A stretch of 64,000 bases of DNA from Rhodococcus sp. IEGM 1379 (GCF_030056815.1 NZ_JASHKR010000022.1:1-64000); one strand, 5' to 3'. Counted from the stretch's first letter, positions 54,389 through 63,788 are shown. The notes: generated by a model not told the origin, from the sequence alone. Made by a program: numbers and translations.

Positions 54389-54394
54389 ACTTTA
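54389..54394 (-). promoter_or_regulatory. -10 element for WS/DGAT gene
   Basis: On the minus strand TAAAGT, six bases (GGGGAG), then ATG at 54382. The GGGGAG would be too close to act as a ribosome site, so a leaderless message is likely. Confidence 0.5.
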
Positions 54395-54406
54395 GAACGG
54401 GTTCTA
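54393..54406 (-). promoter_or_regulatory. KstR-like operator
   Basis: TAGAACGGGTTCTA fits the KstR consensus TnnAACnnGTTnnA, with all 12 arm bases palindromic. It overlaps the -10 of the WS/DGAT gene, so a cholesterol-degradation regulator should repress this storage-lipid gene. Confidence 0.7.
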
Positions 54407-54445
54407 GTCGAGATTCGGGAGAATGCCCAAACGCGGAGTGCGGTC

Positions 54446-55036
54446 TCAGTCATTCTTCCGCGACAGTGTGGTTATCCCCGTGGGAGGCAAGCCCGCGGCG
54501 TACGCCAGTACTTCGCAGAACGCTTCCACATGGTGTGACAATTCTGTCGACGTTGCAGTCCACGAGGCTCGAAGCTCCAGTTGATGCGCTCGCGGCGGTC
54601 CCGCGATATCGCCGTAGCGGACCGACGTAGTTGCCGTCACTGTCCCGCCAAGCGCCACATAGGGTTCCGATCCTGCTTCGAGGGCGTCCACCAGCCAACT
54701 CCACGCAACCTCGGGAAGCAGTGGATCGGAGGCGAGGGACTCGTCGAGATCGGCCTGGATGTAGGCCACCAGACGCATCGTCCCGTTCCACGCTTCATCG
54801 CCGTCCGGATCGAACAGCAGAATGAGTCGGCCGAACGCGTCGCCTTCGGACTGCTCCGAAATCGTGTCCGATTCGGGATGAAGTACCTCTGCGCCGACGG
54901 CGTGGCTGTACGGGGCGAGTCGCTGCGGCGGACGGATAGGCCCGACTTCGATCTCTGGCCGGACCTGCGCTGAAGCCATTGCGGCAATTGCGGCACGAAA
55001 CTCGGCCGGGTCGGCGGTCGATCCGGAAGTCGTCAC
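54446..55036 (-). CDS. DUF3000 protein (Rv2680-like)
   Basis: 196-residue protein of the DUF3000 family, recognised from PAEFRAAIAAMASAQVRPEIEVGPIRPPQRLAPYSHAVGAEV (given partly: RPEIEVGPIRPPQRLAP), GRLILLFDPDGDEAWNGTMRLVAYIQAD and EVAWSWLVDALE. Function unknown. GTG at 55036 with TAACGT eight bases upstream. Divergent from hemE with about 200 bases between. Confidence 0.87.
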   Translation of the reverse strand: MTTSGSTADPAEFRAAIAAMASAQVRPEIEVGPIRPPQRLAPYSHAVGAEVLHPESDTISEQSEGDAFGRLILLFDPDGDEAWNGTMRLVAYIQADLDESLASDPLLPEVAWSWLVDALEAGSEPYVALGGTVTATTSVRYGDIAGPPRAHQLELRASWTATSTELSHHVEAFCEVLAYAAGLPPTGITTLSRKND

Positions 55037-55239
55037 AGGTCAGGACGTTAGTCGCGGAAATCCCTGCCGGGGTGGAGGCGCGCCGACCGAGTGTGATGTG
55101 GCTCCCGATGCGGCACAGGAAGACTCAACAGTCGGTATGTGTCGGGGATCACTAAAGATGACGTGGCCGTCCTACTGCGGCGAACATGGCAGCATTGAGG
55201 TCGGTCGAAGACACACGTTGGCGGAGAGCGCGAGGATTG

Positions 55240-56337
55240 ATGAGCGGGTTGGACAACTTGAATTCAGGCACCATCGGGTCGGCGGAGTACAGCGCCCGGC
55301 GAGTACTTCCGGACGCACCGTTGCTGGCTGCGGCCACCGGTCGGACTCCGAGTCGGCGTCCGGTGTGGTTCATGCGACAGGCCGGCCGTTCGCTTCCGGA
55401 GTACCGAAAGATTCGGGCCGGAGTCGGAATGCTGGAATCGTGCTTCGATCCGGCATTGGTTTGTGAGATCACGATGCAACCCGTCCGTCGTCATGACGTC
55501 GACGCAGCAATCCTGTTCTCCGACATCGTGGTCCCGCTGAAGGCCGCGGGTATCGATCTCGACATCGTTGCCGGCGTCGGCCCCGTGGTGGCCAATCCCG
55601 TGCGCTCGGTCGCCGATGTCGCTGCTTTGCCGCGATTGGTACCGGAAGAGGTCGGCGCGATCTCGCAGGCCGTGCGACTGCTCACCGCAGAGCTGGGTTC
55701 GGTGCCGTTGATCGGCTTCGCCGGCGCGCCCTTCACCTTGGCGTCGTATCTCGTCGAGGGTGGTCCCAGCCGGAACCACGAGAAGACCAAGGCGCTCATG
55801 CTCTCTGATCCCGCGACATGGCATCAGCTGCTCGGAAAGATCGCGGACGTCACCATCTGCTTCCTGCAGGCGCAGCTTCATGCCGGCGTCGACGCAGTGC
55901 AGTTGTTCGACTCCTGGGCCGGTGCACTGTCGTTGGCCGAGTACCGCGAATTTGTGCTGCCGCATTCCGAGCGCGTGTTGGCGGAGGTAGCTGGCGCCGG
56001 AGTGCCGCGCATCCACTTCGGTGTGGGGACGGGCGAACTGCTCGGCGCGATGGGTGAAGCCGGGGCCGACGTCGTGGGCGTCGACTGGCGTATTCCGCTC
56101 GACGTTGCCGCGACGCGTGTCGGTCCGGGCAAGGCTTTGCAGGGCAACCTTGATCCGGCGGTGTTGTTCGCCGGTCCCGAGGCGATCAACCGTGAGGTCA
56201 GGCGCATTGCGACTGAAGGCGATCGCGCGATCGAAGCGGGCGCGATCGGACACATCTTCAACCTCGGACACGGTGTTCTCCCGGACACCGATCCCGCGGC
56301 GATCACGGCGGCGGTGGAGCTGGTGCATTCGCTGTGA
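55240..56337 (+). CDS. hemE: uroporphyrinogen decarboxylase
   Basis: 365 residues. Converts uroporphyrinogen III to coproporphyrinogen [20 protein letters not shown] (substrate Arg residues) is near residue 40; [34 protein letters not shown] and [14 protein letters not shown] mark the barrel, with the C-terminal [12 protein letters not shown] motif. ATG at 55240 is preceded by GAGG; an upstream ATG in frame has no site. Overlaps hemG by four bases; first gene of the hemE-hemG-hemQ operon. Confidence 0.95.
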   Translation: MSGLDNLNSGTIGSAEYSARRVLPDAPLLAAATGRTPSRRPVWFMRQAGRSLPEYRKIRAGVGMLESCFDPALVCEITMQPVRRHDVDAAILFSDIVVPLKAAGIDLDIVAGVGPVVANPVRSVADVAALPRLVPEEVGAISQAVRLLTAELGSVPLIGFAGAPFTLASYLVEGGPSRNHEKTKALMLSDPATWHQLLGKIADVTICFLQAQLHAGVDAVQLFDSWAGALSLAEYREFVLPHSERVLAEVAGAGVPRIHFGVGTGELLGAMGEAGADVVGVDWRIPLDVAATRVGPGKALQGNLDPAVLFAGPEAINREVRRIATEGDRAIEAGAIGHIFNLGHGVLPDTDPAAITAAVELVHSL

Positions 56338-57713
56338 GCGTGGAGCGATCCCGTGTTGCTGTGAGCGTTTCGGTGGCGGTGATCGGCGGTGGAATCTCCG
56401 GTCTGGTTGCCGCCTACCGGCTTCGCTGCAGTCTCGGCCCTGATGCGGACATCTCGATTGTCGAGACTAATCCACGTCTGGGCGGCAAGCTGCGCACAGT
56501 CGATCTCGGCAGCGGCCCGGTAGATATCGGTGCCGAGGCGTTCATTGCGCGTCGGCCTGAGGTCCCGGCGCTGTTGGCTGAGCTCGGGCTTTCGGATCAG
56601 ATCGTGTATCCGGCGGGCTTGAGTCCGCTGATCTGGTCGGAGGGGTCACTGCATCGCCTTCCGGTTGGAACGTTGATGGGAATTCCGGCTGGTGGGGACG
56701 CGGTCGCGGAACTTGTTTCTCCGGGGTCGCTGCGTCGGATCGAGGCCGAGCGGTCCGTCCCGTTCCATTGGGAGCGTGGGTCGGATTGCAGTGTTGCCCA
56801 ACTGGTCTCGGAGAGATTCGGCGATCAAGTGGTGCGTCGCAGCGTGGAGCCATTGCTGGGTGGTGTGTACTCGGGGTTGGCGGAAACCATCGGGGTCCGG
56901 GCTGCCTTGCCCACCCTTGCTGCAGCCCTCGACGCGGGTGCCACGAGCCTTTCCGACGCCGTCGCAGCGGCTTTGCCGACGCCCGCTCCCGGGCCGGTTT
57001 TCGGGGCTCTGAAGGACGGTTACGGGGTTTTGCTCGACGCGTTGCGTGGTGCATCCGGTGCGCAGGTGATCACTGGAGTGGCGTCCGGTCTGCGCCGAGA
57101 CGGCACGCGATGGTTCGTCGACCCGATCGGAACTGTTGATGCCGTAATTTTGGCGGTGCCTGCGCCGGCGGCGGCTGCGCTCTTGGCCGACGTAGCGCCC
57201 GAGGCAGCGCGAACCGCTGAACAGATCCAACTCGCGTCGTCGGCGGTCGTGGCACTGCGGCTCGCTGGTGACGTCGATCTACCGCAGAACTCCGGGATCC
57301 TTGTCGCGACGGATTCGGAACTGACGGCCAAAGCCTTCACGCTGTCCAGTCGCAAGTGGACGCACCTCGCCGAACGCGATGATCACCTGGTGCGGGCGTC
57401 GTTCGGCCGGTTCGGCGCAGCCGAGATCGTGGAGAGTTCTGATGCGGCACTGATTGCGCTCGCACGCGAAGATCTGTCGACCGTGACGGGAATCACGGAC
57501 GAGCCGGCTGCAGCATTTGTTCAGCGGTGGCACGGCGGACTTCCTCAGTACGCCCCAGGTCACACGGCGATGGTCGCCGAAATCGAGCACGGCGTGGCCG
57601 AACTCGCGGGCGTGGAAGTGGCCGGGTCCTGGCTCCACGGCGTCGGAGTTCCGGCGTGTGTTGCGGTCGCACAGACGGCGGCTGCACGGATCTGCGAAGG
57701 GGTGGCACGATAG
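56334..57713 (+). CDS. hemG: coproporphyrinogen III oxidase (HemG/HemY, CgoX)
   Basis: 459-residue FAD enzyme. [17 protein letters not shown] is the FAD-binding GxGxxG near residue 16, [14 protein letters not shown] and [14 protein letters not shown] are typical of protoporphyrinogen/coproporphyrinogen oxidases, and the C-terminal [15 protein letters not shown] closes the FAD site. With HemQ downstream it most likely oxidises coproporphyrinogen III, as in other actinobacteria. GTG 56334 overlaps the hemE stop (GTGA). Confidence 0.92.
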   Translation: MSVERSRVAVSVSVAVIGGGISGLVAAYRLRCSLGPDADISIVETNPRLGGKLRTVDLGSGPVDIGAEAFIARRPEVPALLAELGLSDQIVYPAGLSPLIWSEGSLHRLPVGTLMGIPAGGDAVAELVSPGSLRRIEAERSVPFHWERGSDCSVAQLVSERFGDQVVRRSVEPLLGGVYSGLAETIGVRAALPTLAAALDAGATSLSDAVAAALPTPAPGPVFGALKDGYGVLLDALRGASGAQVITGVASGLRRDGTRWFVDPIGTVDAVILAVPAPAAAALLADVAPEAARTAEQIQLASSAVVALRLAGDVDLPQNSGILVATDSELTAKAFTLSSRKWTHLAERDDHLVRASFGRFGAAEIVESSDAALIALAREDLSTVTGITDEPAAAFVQRWHGGLPQYAPGHTAMVAEIEHGVAELAGVEVAGSWLHGVGVPACVAVAQTAAARICEGVAR

Positions 57714-57717
57714 AGCC

Positions 57718-58413
57718 ATGGCACGCCTTGATTTCGACAAACTGAACTCTGAAATTCGTTACCTCATGTTCTCCGTGTTCCAGGTGGAACCCGGTGTGCT
57801 GGGCGATGATCGGGAAGCTGCGGTCAAGGACGCTCGCTTGTTCTTCGAAGGTCTCGAAGACAAGGGCGTCGAAGTTCGCGGTATCTACGACATCGCCGGG
57901 ATGCGCGCCGACGCGGACTTCATGATCTGGACCCACGCGGCCAGCATCGAACAGTTGCAGGCTGCGTACTCGGACTTCCGTCGCACCACGACGCTGGGCA
58001 AGATCAGCGCTCCGGTGTGGAGTAACTCGGCGGTTCACCGTCCGGCGGAGTTCAACAAGAGCCACGTCCCGGCATTCATCGCGGGCGAGGATCCGGGCGA
58101 CTACATCTGCGTCTACCCGTTTGTGCGTTCGCTCGAGTGGTACCTGCTTCCCGACGAGGATCGTCGCAAGATGCTCGCCGATCACGGCATGGCTGCGCGT
58201 GCGTACAAGGATGTCCGCGCCAACACGGTGCCGGCGTTTGCACTCGGCGACTACGAGTGGATTCTTGCGTTCGAGGCACCGGAACTCATCCGCATCGTCG
58301 ATCTCATGCGTGACCTGCGTGCCACCGAGGCTCGTCTGCACGTGCGCGAAGAAGTTCCGTTCTTCACGGGACCGCGCGTCGACATCGAGAAGCTGGTCCT
58401 CTCGCTTCCCTGA
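57718..58413 (+). CDS. hemQ: coproheme decarboxylase HemQ (ChdC)
   Basis: 231 residues, chlorite-dismutase-like fold without that activity; it turns coproheme into heme b with hydrogen peroxide. Typical segments: [61 protein letters not shown] (the Tyr thought to carry the radical), and [34 protein letters not shown] with the proximal His. Five bases after hemG (ATG 57718). Expected as last step of the coproporphyrin-dependent haem pathway. Confidence 0.94.
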   Translation: MARLDFDKLNSEIRYLMFSVFQVEPGVLGDDREAAVKDARLFFEGLEDKGVEVRGIYDIAGMRADADFMIWTHAASIEQLQAAYSDFRRTTTLGKISAPVWSNSAVHRPAEFNKSHVPAFIAGEDPGDYICVYPFVRSLEWYLLPDEDRRKMLADHGMAARAYKDVRANTVPAFALGDYEWILAFEAPELIRIVDLMRDLRATEARLHVREEVPFFTGPRVDIEKLVLSLP

Positions 58414-58423
58414 AAGTAGATCT

Positions 58424-60781
58424 GTGACCACCGCACCGAACCGGCGATTTCAGCACACGTCTCATTGGGGCATGTTCACCGCCGAATCAGTGGCCGGCGA
58501 AGTAATCGCTGTGCATCCTCACGAGGGCGATTCCGATCCCTCGCCGATGCTCGGGAACTTCGCCGGTTCGGTGCGCAGTCGGAGCCGAGTGACTGGTCCG
58601 GCAGTGCGCCGGGGGTGGCTCGAGAACGGTCCGGGTCCCACCGAACGTCGGGGATCCGACGAGTTCGTCTCGGTGTCGTGGGACGAACTGACCGAACTTC
58701 TGTCACGCGAATTGCGCCGCGTGGTTGATACCCACGGAAACAATGCGATCTTCGGTGGATCATACGGTTGGGCCAGCGCCGGTCGATTTCATCATGCGCA
58801 GAGCCAAGTTCACCGATTTCTGAATCAACTCGGCGGCTACACCAAGTCGGTCCACAGCTACTCGCTCGGCGCGACGGGCGTCATCATGCCTCACGTAGTC
58901 GGCACACACAGCCAGTTGTTCGAGCGCTCCACTTCGTGGGATGTCATCGCGAAACACTCCGACCTGCTGGTCTGCTTCGGCGGAGTTCCGATCAAGAACA
59001 CCGGCGTCAATGCCGGTGGTAGCAGCGATCATCCGACAAGTGGTGCATTGAATTCGTTCCGCGATCGCGGCGGCACGATCGTCTCGTTCAGTCCGTTGCG
59101 CGACGACCTCGACGGCGAATGTGACTGGATCGCACCGATTCCCGGGACTGACGTCGCGATCATGCTGGCGTTGGCCTACGTGCTCGCGTCGGAAGATCTT
59201 CACGATCGTGCCTTCTTGGATCGTTTCTGCGTCGGCTACGAACGTTTCGAGGATTACCTGCTCGGACGCTCCGACGGCGTTCCGAAGGATTCGCAGTGGG
59301 CGCAGGAAATTTCGGGTGTACCGGCCGCCACGATCGTGAGTCTGGCCCGAAGGATGGCGTCCGGCCGCACATTGGTGTCGGTCACCTGGTCATTGCAACG
59401 CATCAAACACGGCGAACAAGCCCCGTGGATGGGTGTCACTCTCGCGGCGATGCTCGGTCAGATCGGGCTTCCCGGTGGCGGTTTCGGGCACGGATACGGT
59501 TCGATGAACGAACCGGGTATGGCTCCGGTCCCGTACCCACTGCCCACGTTTCCGCAGGGACGCAACCCTGTCTCCGACTTCATCCCCGTCGCCGCAATCT
59601 CCGATTTGTTGCTCTCGCCGGGTGAGGAATTCGACTACGACGGCCGGCGCCTCACCTATCCCGATATCCGACTGGTCTATTGGGCGGGCGGAAATCCTTT
59701 CCATCATCATCAGGAACTGCCGCGACTGCGACGCGCATTCGCCAAACCTGACACCATCGTCGTTCACGAGCCGTACTGGACTCCGATGGCCAAGAACGCC
59801 GACATCGTGGTGCCATCGACGACGTCTCTGGAGCGAAAAGATCTCAGCTGCACAAGAAATGACGCGGTATTGGTCGCAATGCATCAGGTGGTTCCGCCGT
59901 TTGCGGATGCCCGCGACGACTACGAGACCTTCGCGGCGCTCGCCGACGCGCTCGGTTTCGGTGAGGAGTTCACCGAGGGGCGATCATCGCAGCAATGGGT
60001 CGAGCATCTCTACAGTCAGTGGAGGCCCGCTGTAGACGCGGACGGCGGAAACACCCCGTCGTTCGAGAATTTCTGGGCTGATGGTCACTATCGGATGCGC
60101 ACGCAGGACAGTTTGATTTTGTTCGGTGAGTTCCGCGGGGACCCGGACAAGAATCCGCTCGGGACACCCAGCGGGAAGATCGAGATCTTCTCCGAGACCA
60201 TCGACTCATTCGGCTACGACGACTGCCGCGGGCACCCTCGTTGGTACGAACCCGAAGAGTGGTTGAACGGTTCACGCGCGGAGCAGTTTCCGCTCCATCT
60301 CATCGCCAACCAGCCCAAGACGCGCCTCCACGGTCAACTCGATCACGGCGCAGTCAGTCAGGCGTCGAAGATTTCCGGTCGTGAACCGATCCGTCTGCAC
60401 CCCGATGCGGCTGCCGTGAGGGGTCTTGTCGCACGTGATGTCGTGCGAGTGTTCAACGACCGCGGTGCCTGTCTGGCGGGTGTGGTGATCGATTCGGGAA
60501 TGCATCCCGACGTCGTTCAGCTTTCCACCGGAGCTTGGTACGACCCTCTCGACCCTGCTGATCCCGACGCGATGTGTGTGCACGGAAATCCGAATGTTCT
60601 GACGCCGGATGTCGGTACGTCGGCGCTTTCCCACGGCTGTACCGGTCAGCATGTGCTGGTCCAGATCGAGAAATTCGACGGGGAGCTTCCGCCTATTCGC
60701 GCGTTCGATCCACCGGTCCTGGTGCCGCGGTCTCAGGCGGACATGTCGCCGACACCAGGAATGCCGTCGACGAGCATGTAG
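58424..60781 (+). CDS. molybdopterin-dependent oxidoreductase (BisC/TorA/DMSO reductase type)
   Basis: 785 residues, molybdenum bis-MGD enzyme of the type III DMSO reductase group. IFGGSYGWASAGRFHHAQSQ holds the Ser that binds molybdenum. Further on are GGVPIKNTGVNAGG, YWAGGNPFHHHQELPRLRRA and the C-terminal cofactor domain (LHLIANQPKTRLHGQLDHG). No N-terminal FeS cluster Cys or Tat signal is seen, so it is cytoplasmic, like biotin sulfoxide reductase BisC. GTG 58424 lies 10 bases after hemQ. The last 49 bases overlap the convergent reductase gene. A methionine or biotin sulfoxide substrate is plausible. Confidence 0.87.
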   Translation: MTTAPNRRFQHTSHWGMFTAESVAGEVIAVHPHEGDSDPSPMLGNFAGSVRSRSRVTGPAVRRGWLENGPGPTERRGSDEFVSVSWDELTELLSRELRRVVDTHGNNAIFGGSYGWASAGRFHHAQSQVHRFLNQLGGYTKSVHSYSLGATGVIMPHVVGTHSQLFERSTSWDVIAKHSDLLVCFGGVPIKNTGVNAGGSSDHPTSGALNSFRDRGGTIVSFSPLRDDLDGECDWIAPIPGTDVAIMLALAYVLASEDLHDRAFLDRFCVGYERFEDYLLGRSDGVPKDSQWAQEISGVPAATIVSLARRMASGRTLVSVTWSLQRIKHGEQAPWMGVTLAAMLGQIGLPGGGFGHGYGSMNEPGMAPVPYPLPTFPQGRNPVSDFIPVAAISDLLLSPGEEFDYDGRRLTYPDIRLVYWAGGNPFHHHQELPRLRRAFAKPDTIVVHEPYWTPMAKNADIVVPSTTSLERKDLSCTRNDAVLVAMHQVVPPFADARDDYETFAALADALGFGEEFTEGRSSQQWVEHLYSQWRPAVDADGGNTPSFENFWADGHYRMRTQDSLILFGEFRGDPDKNPLGTPSGKIEIFSETIDSFGYDDCRGHPRWYEPEEWLNGSRAEQFPLHLIANQPKTRLHGQLDHGAVSQASKISGREPIRLHPDAAAVRGLVARDVVRVFNDRGACLAGVVIDSGMHPDVVQLSTGAWYDPLDPADPDAMCVHGNPNVLTPDVGTSALSHGCTGQHVLVQIEKFDGELPPIRAFDPPVLVPRSQADMSPTPGMPSTSM

Positions 60782-61341
60782 CGTTGGCGCACCGCGCCCT
60801 TCGAGGAGGTGACGGCAGGCTCCAGGAGTTGCAGGTTCGTCGGAACCACCCCGTCAGTGAAGACCTTCTTTCCGCCGCCCAGGAGGATCGGGTATATCCA
60901 GAGCGTGAGCCGATCGAAGAGGCGTTCGGCGAACAGAGTTTGAACGAAGTCGAGGCTGCCGATGACGTGAATGTTCGCGTGCCGCTCGCGTAGCGCCCGG
61001 ACAGCGGCGATAGTATCCCCGTCCAGCAATGTGGAGTCGGCCCATTCGAGGGTCTGCCTATGGCGCGATGCCACGTATTTCGGGACGCTGTTGAATCGCT
61101 GCGCGATGTCGCCCGCCGCGTGTGGCCAGTACGCGGCGAAAATATCGTAGGTCCGACGGCCGAGGAGCAGTGCGTCCATTCCCGTCATCCCGGACTCGAC
61201 CTGCTTGCCGACGACTTCGTCGAGGAGAGGTGCCTGCCACCCGCCGAATGCGAAGCCGCTCTCGGTGTCCTCGTTCGGTCCGCCGGGCGCCTGCGCGACG
61301 CCGTCGAGTGTGGTGAACAGGTCGATGTGGATGAGTCCCAT
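60733..61341 (-). CDS. dihydrofolate reductase family protein (RibD C-terminal-like)
   Basis: 202-residue NADPH reductase-like protein: IHIDLFTTLDGVAQAPGG at the start, ALLLGRRTYDIFAAYWP, IHVIGSLDFVQTLFAERLFDRLTLWIYPILLGGGKKVF near the end. These are hallmarks of the DHFR-like RibD-C family used widely in actinobacteria. ATG 61341 with GGGAG upstream. Not a true folA; substrate unknown. Overlaps the molybdoenzyme gene's end by 49 bases. Confidence 0.87.
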   Translation of the reverse strand: MGLIHIDLFTTLDGVAQAPGGPNEDTESGFAFGGWQAPLLDEVVGKQVESGMTGMDALLLGRRTYDIFAAYWPHAAGDIAQRFNSVPKYVASRHRQTLEWADSTLLDGDTIAAVRALRERHANIHVIGSLDFVQTLFAERLFDRLTLWIYPILLGGGKKVFTDGVVPTNLQLLEPAVTSSKGAVRQRYMLVDGIPGVGDMSA

Positions 61342-61534
61342 GCCAAGCTCCCGCAGGGTTGTGTGTCGCTGGGTCGCCCGTCGTCACGGCGACGAGAACA
61401 CTTCGAGCCTGTCACAGGATTCCGTTGCGAAGCTACTGTCATCGGCGATTGCGGAACCGACCGGCCACTGCTCGCGTCGAACTTGGTGAGCGCCTGAATT
61501 TCAGGCGAGCACATCGAGCGAGGTGGGGGCCATC

Positions 61535-61996
61535 GTGAATACAGCTGAAATGGATTCGGTGCGGGGGAGATCCGAAGTCCTTCGAGGACAGATCGATTCG
61601 ATGATGGAGGATTTGCGAACCAGGACTACGCGGCTGGCCACAGCTCAAGAGGCGATCGCGACTTCCACGGCGCAAGCTCGATCTGCGGACGGTTCCGTAG
61701 AGATTGTCGTCAATGCTTCGGGAGCGGTTGTCGGCGTCAAATTTTCTGCCGACGCGTTCTCCCGGACGACGCCGAGGAAACTCGCGGCTGCCGTTCTGGC
61801 GACCGCCGGACTGGCTGAGGCGGACATGCGCAGGCAGAACGCCGAGATACTGCGGCCGTTTACCACCGCAGCACAGGTGGATCTGCCGGATCTGATTCCC
61901 GGAGCGCCGAGTTTGCGTGATGTCTCCCCGGTGGTGGCGGTTGACGACGGAGCGTCATGGAACCGCTCGGTTTTGAGGAGCGCCCGCAATGCCTGA
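61535..61996 (+). CDS. YbaB/EbfC-like protein of a WXG100 cassette
   Basis: 153-residue protein. The N-terminal coiled helix (EMDSVRGRSEVLRGQIDSMMEDLRTRTTRLATAQEAI) is followed by a YbaB-like beta domain (GSVEIVVNASGAVVGVKFSADAF) and a tail (LPDLIPGAPSLRDV). YbaB-like proteins with this tail are typical partners of WXG100 genes in nocardioform actinobacteria. GTG at 61535 with AGGTGG upstream; GTG 61523 is possible. Overlaps the next gene by eight bases. Confidence 0.75.
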   Translation: MNTAEMDSVRGRSEVLRGQIDSMMEDLRTRTTRLATAQEAIATSTAQARSADGSVEIVVNASGAVVGVKFSADAFSRTTPRKLAAAVLATAGLAEADMRRQNAEILRPFTTAAQVDLPDLIPGAPSLRDVSPVVAVDDGASWNRSVLRSARNA

Positions 61997-62300
61997 ATTC
62001 TGGATTGATGTCGAGGCGATGCGTTCGGTTGCGCCGAGATTCGCAGGCATTTCACGGGACCTCGAAAACACGCGGATGAGAATCGAAGAAGTGATGGCTG
62101 CCGAGGGTCCGAGTTGGGGCACCGATACCTTCGGGGCCACCTTCGCTTGTGCTTACGTACCGGGTTCCGAATCGGTTCTTGCCGGTGTAGCGATGACGGT
62201 CGGTGCATTGCACAATCTCACCGACGCGTTGTTTCGGACAACATCGAACTTCGAGAGCGTCGACGCACAACTGGCCGACAATCTGGTGGGTGGGCTCTGA
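61989..62300 (+). CDS. WXG100-like protein (type VII secretion)
   Basis: 103-residue all-helical protein with FWIDVEAMRSVAPRFAGISRDLENTRMRIEEVM, then the W-x-G turn in GPSWGTDTFGATF and a second helical arm. Size and turn match WXG100/EsxA-type secreted proteins, usually dimers exported by the type VII system. It shares one base with the next gene (TGATG). No type VII ATPase gene is nearby. Confidence 0.75.
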   Translation: MPEFWIDVEAMRSVAPRFAGISRDLENTRMRIEEVMAAEGPSWGTDTFGATFACAYVPGSESVLAGVAMTVGALHNLTDALFRTTSNFESVDAQLADNLVGGL

Positions 62301-63223
62301 TGGGGATCGAGATTCCGGGATACCTGCAAGCAGTTGCGAGCGTAGCGGTCGGCAGCGACTGGCCCGACGGCGATGAGACATCCTTGTGGCGTCTGGGGGA
62401 TGCCTGGGCGGAGGTGGCAGAGGCGTTGGGAACTGCTTCTGATGTTGGGGATGTGGCTGCTCGTGGAGCGCTTTCTGCGATCGAAGGCGAGATGCATGAT
62501 TCACTGGCCACATTCTGGGGCGATTCCGGCGGCGTCGCCGATGTATTCGATCGGTTGATCTCTGCGGCAAGAGAACTGGGAGAATCTTGTGACGCGACTG
62601 CAACCGAAATCGAATACACCAAGCTGTCGATCATTGCGGCATTGATTGCCCTCGCCGTTGAGCTTGCGAGTATGGCCGCCGCCGCGATACCGACTGTGGG
62701 TCTGAGCACTGTGGGCGCCGCTGCCGCTGAAGTGGCGACCACGCTGACTGTTCGAATGTTGTTGCGACAATTACTGATCCGGGTCGTCGAGGCCGCTGCC
62801 GTAGAAGCTGCTTCGGCCGTCTTTTCCGGCCTGGCCATTCAATTGGGGCAGATGACGATGGATCATCGGAAGTCCGTCGACGTCGGGAAGATTGTCACCG
62901 AGGGGCGCGACGCATTTGTCAAAGGTGCCGCAAACGGCGTCCTGAAAACCACCTCGGCTACCAGCAATGTTGCGTATCCCGTTACCGGCGCGGCCACGAA
63001 TCCCTATCAGCGGATCGCCCGTAACGGGATGGATGACGCAGTGAGCGGAGCGTCCGCCGCCGTCGTCACCAAGGAAGTCACGGGTGGTGATACCTCGCTC
63101 ACGGACATCACGTCCGGTGCATTCGGTGGAGCAACCGGATCGGTGAAAGACGGCTTGATTTCCCGCAACGACGACCTGGCTGCAGCGGGTGTGAGTTCCA
63201 ACCTTCTGAACTGGAATTTCTGA
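62300..63223 (+). CDS. WXG100-like domain protein, CpnT/polymorphic-toxin N-terminal type without toxin domain
   Basis: 307 residues. The start (IEIPGYLQAVASVAVGSDWPDGDETSLWRLGDAWAEVAEAL, given partly: SVAVGSDWPDGDE) matches the N-terminal domain of CpnT-like type VII toxins. It continues with a central hydrophobic stretch (about 115-160) and a Gly/Ala-rich domain (GDTSLTDITSGAFGGATGSVKDG). The sequence ends NLLNWNF without any nuclease, NAD-glycohydrolase or other toxin domain. It may be a channel/delivery half, or a toxin that lost its tip. Confidence 0.7.
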   Translation: MGIEIPGYLQAVASVAVGSDWPDGDETSLWRLGDAWAEVAEALGTASDVGDVAARGALSAIEGEMHDSLATFWGDSGGVADVFDRLISAARELGESCDATATEIEYTKLSIIAALIALAVELASMAAAAIPTVGLSTVGAAAAEVATTLTVRMLLRQLLIRVVEAAAVEAASAVFSGLAIQLGQMTMDHRKSVDVGKIVTEGRDAFVKGAANGVLKTTSATSNVAYPVTGAATNPYQRIARNGMDDAVSGASAAVVTKEVTGGDTSLTDITSGAFGGATGSVKDGLISRNDDLAAAGVSSNLLNWNF

Positions 63224-63523
63224 ATGAGAAGGCTGAGCAGGGGTTATGTTGAGGACGTGACCGTCTGCCCGGGTTGTTCCGCCGAATCGAATGGCCGCTG
63301 CACTGTGTGTGGCAGTCAAGGCCCGGTGAAGCATCCGTCGAGTGCGCTTTTCAACGGACTCCTGTATTTGGCAATCGGACTTGTTCTTCTGATTCCGCTG
63401 GTAGTAGTTTCCTATCCAATTTTCGGTGGAATGATGGGGAATGCAGCCGAGGTTATTTTTGTGATTCTGATCGGCACAACAATCGGGCTGCTCGTACTCA
63501 TTCGGGGAGCGAAGAAGTCATGA
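63224..63523 (+). CDS. small zinc-ribbon membrane protein
   Basis: 99 residues: a zinc ribbon (CPGCSAESNGRCTVCG, residues about 15-30) followed by two transmembrane helices (LLYLAIGLVLLIPLVVVSYPIF and VIFVILIGTTIGLLVLI). It starts directly after the stop codon of the previous gene (ATG 63224; GTG 63257 with GAGG before it is a good alternative). Its place after a toxin-like gene could mean an immunity-type or accessory role, but no family is recognised. Confidence 0.65.
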   Translation: MRRLSRGYVEDVTVCPGCSAESNGRCTVCGSQGPVKHPSSALFNGLLYLAIGLVLLIPLVVVSYPIFGGMMGNAAEVIFVILIGTTIGLLVLIRGAKKS

Positions 63524-63717
63524 GGTCGGACACTATCGCGGAGTGACGTGAGCCGTGTCTGAGTGCACATTTGTTCGCTACTTCGACGGGATCCCGCACA
63601 TCGCATCGACTTGTGGACAAAAATCCCGGCTATGTGGGCAGGTAATCGTGCCTGGCTGCGATCGATAATCAACTCGTGATTTGAACACTCGGTGGTGAGC
63701 CATTGTTTGCGGATGCG

Positions 63718-63766
63718 CACAACCCCCACTCAGAAGGCCGGGTCAGCCAGCTGAGTGAAGGTTGTG
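63718..63766. terminator. imperfect hairpin downstream of msrB
   Basis: CACAACC and ACTCAG pair with CTGAGT and GGTTGTG around a 17-base loop, 23 bases past the msrB stop. It may serve both msrB and the type VII-like cassette. Confidence 0.5.
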
Positions 63767-63788
63767 TGCAATCACAACCGAAACCGTA

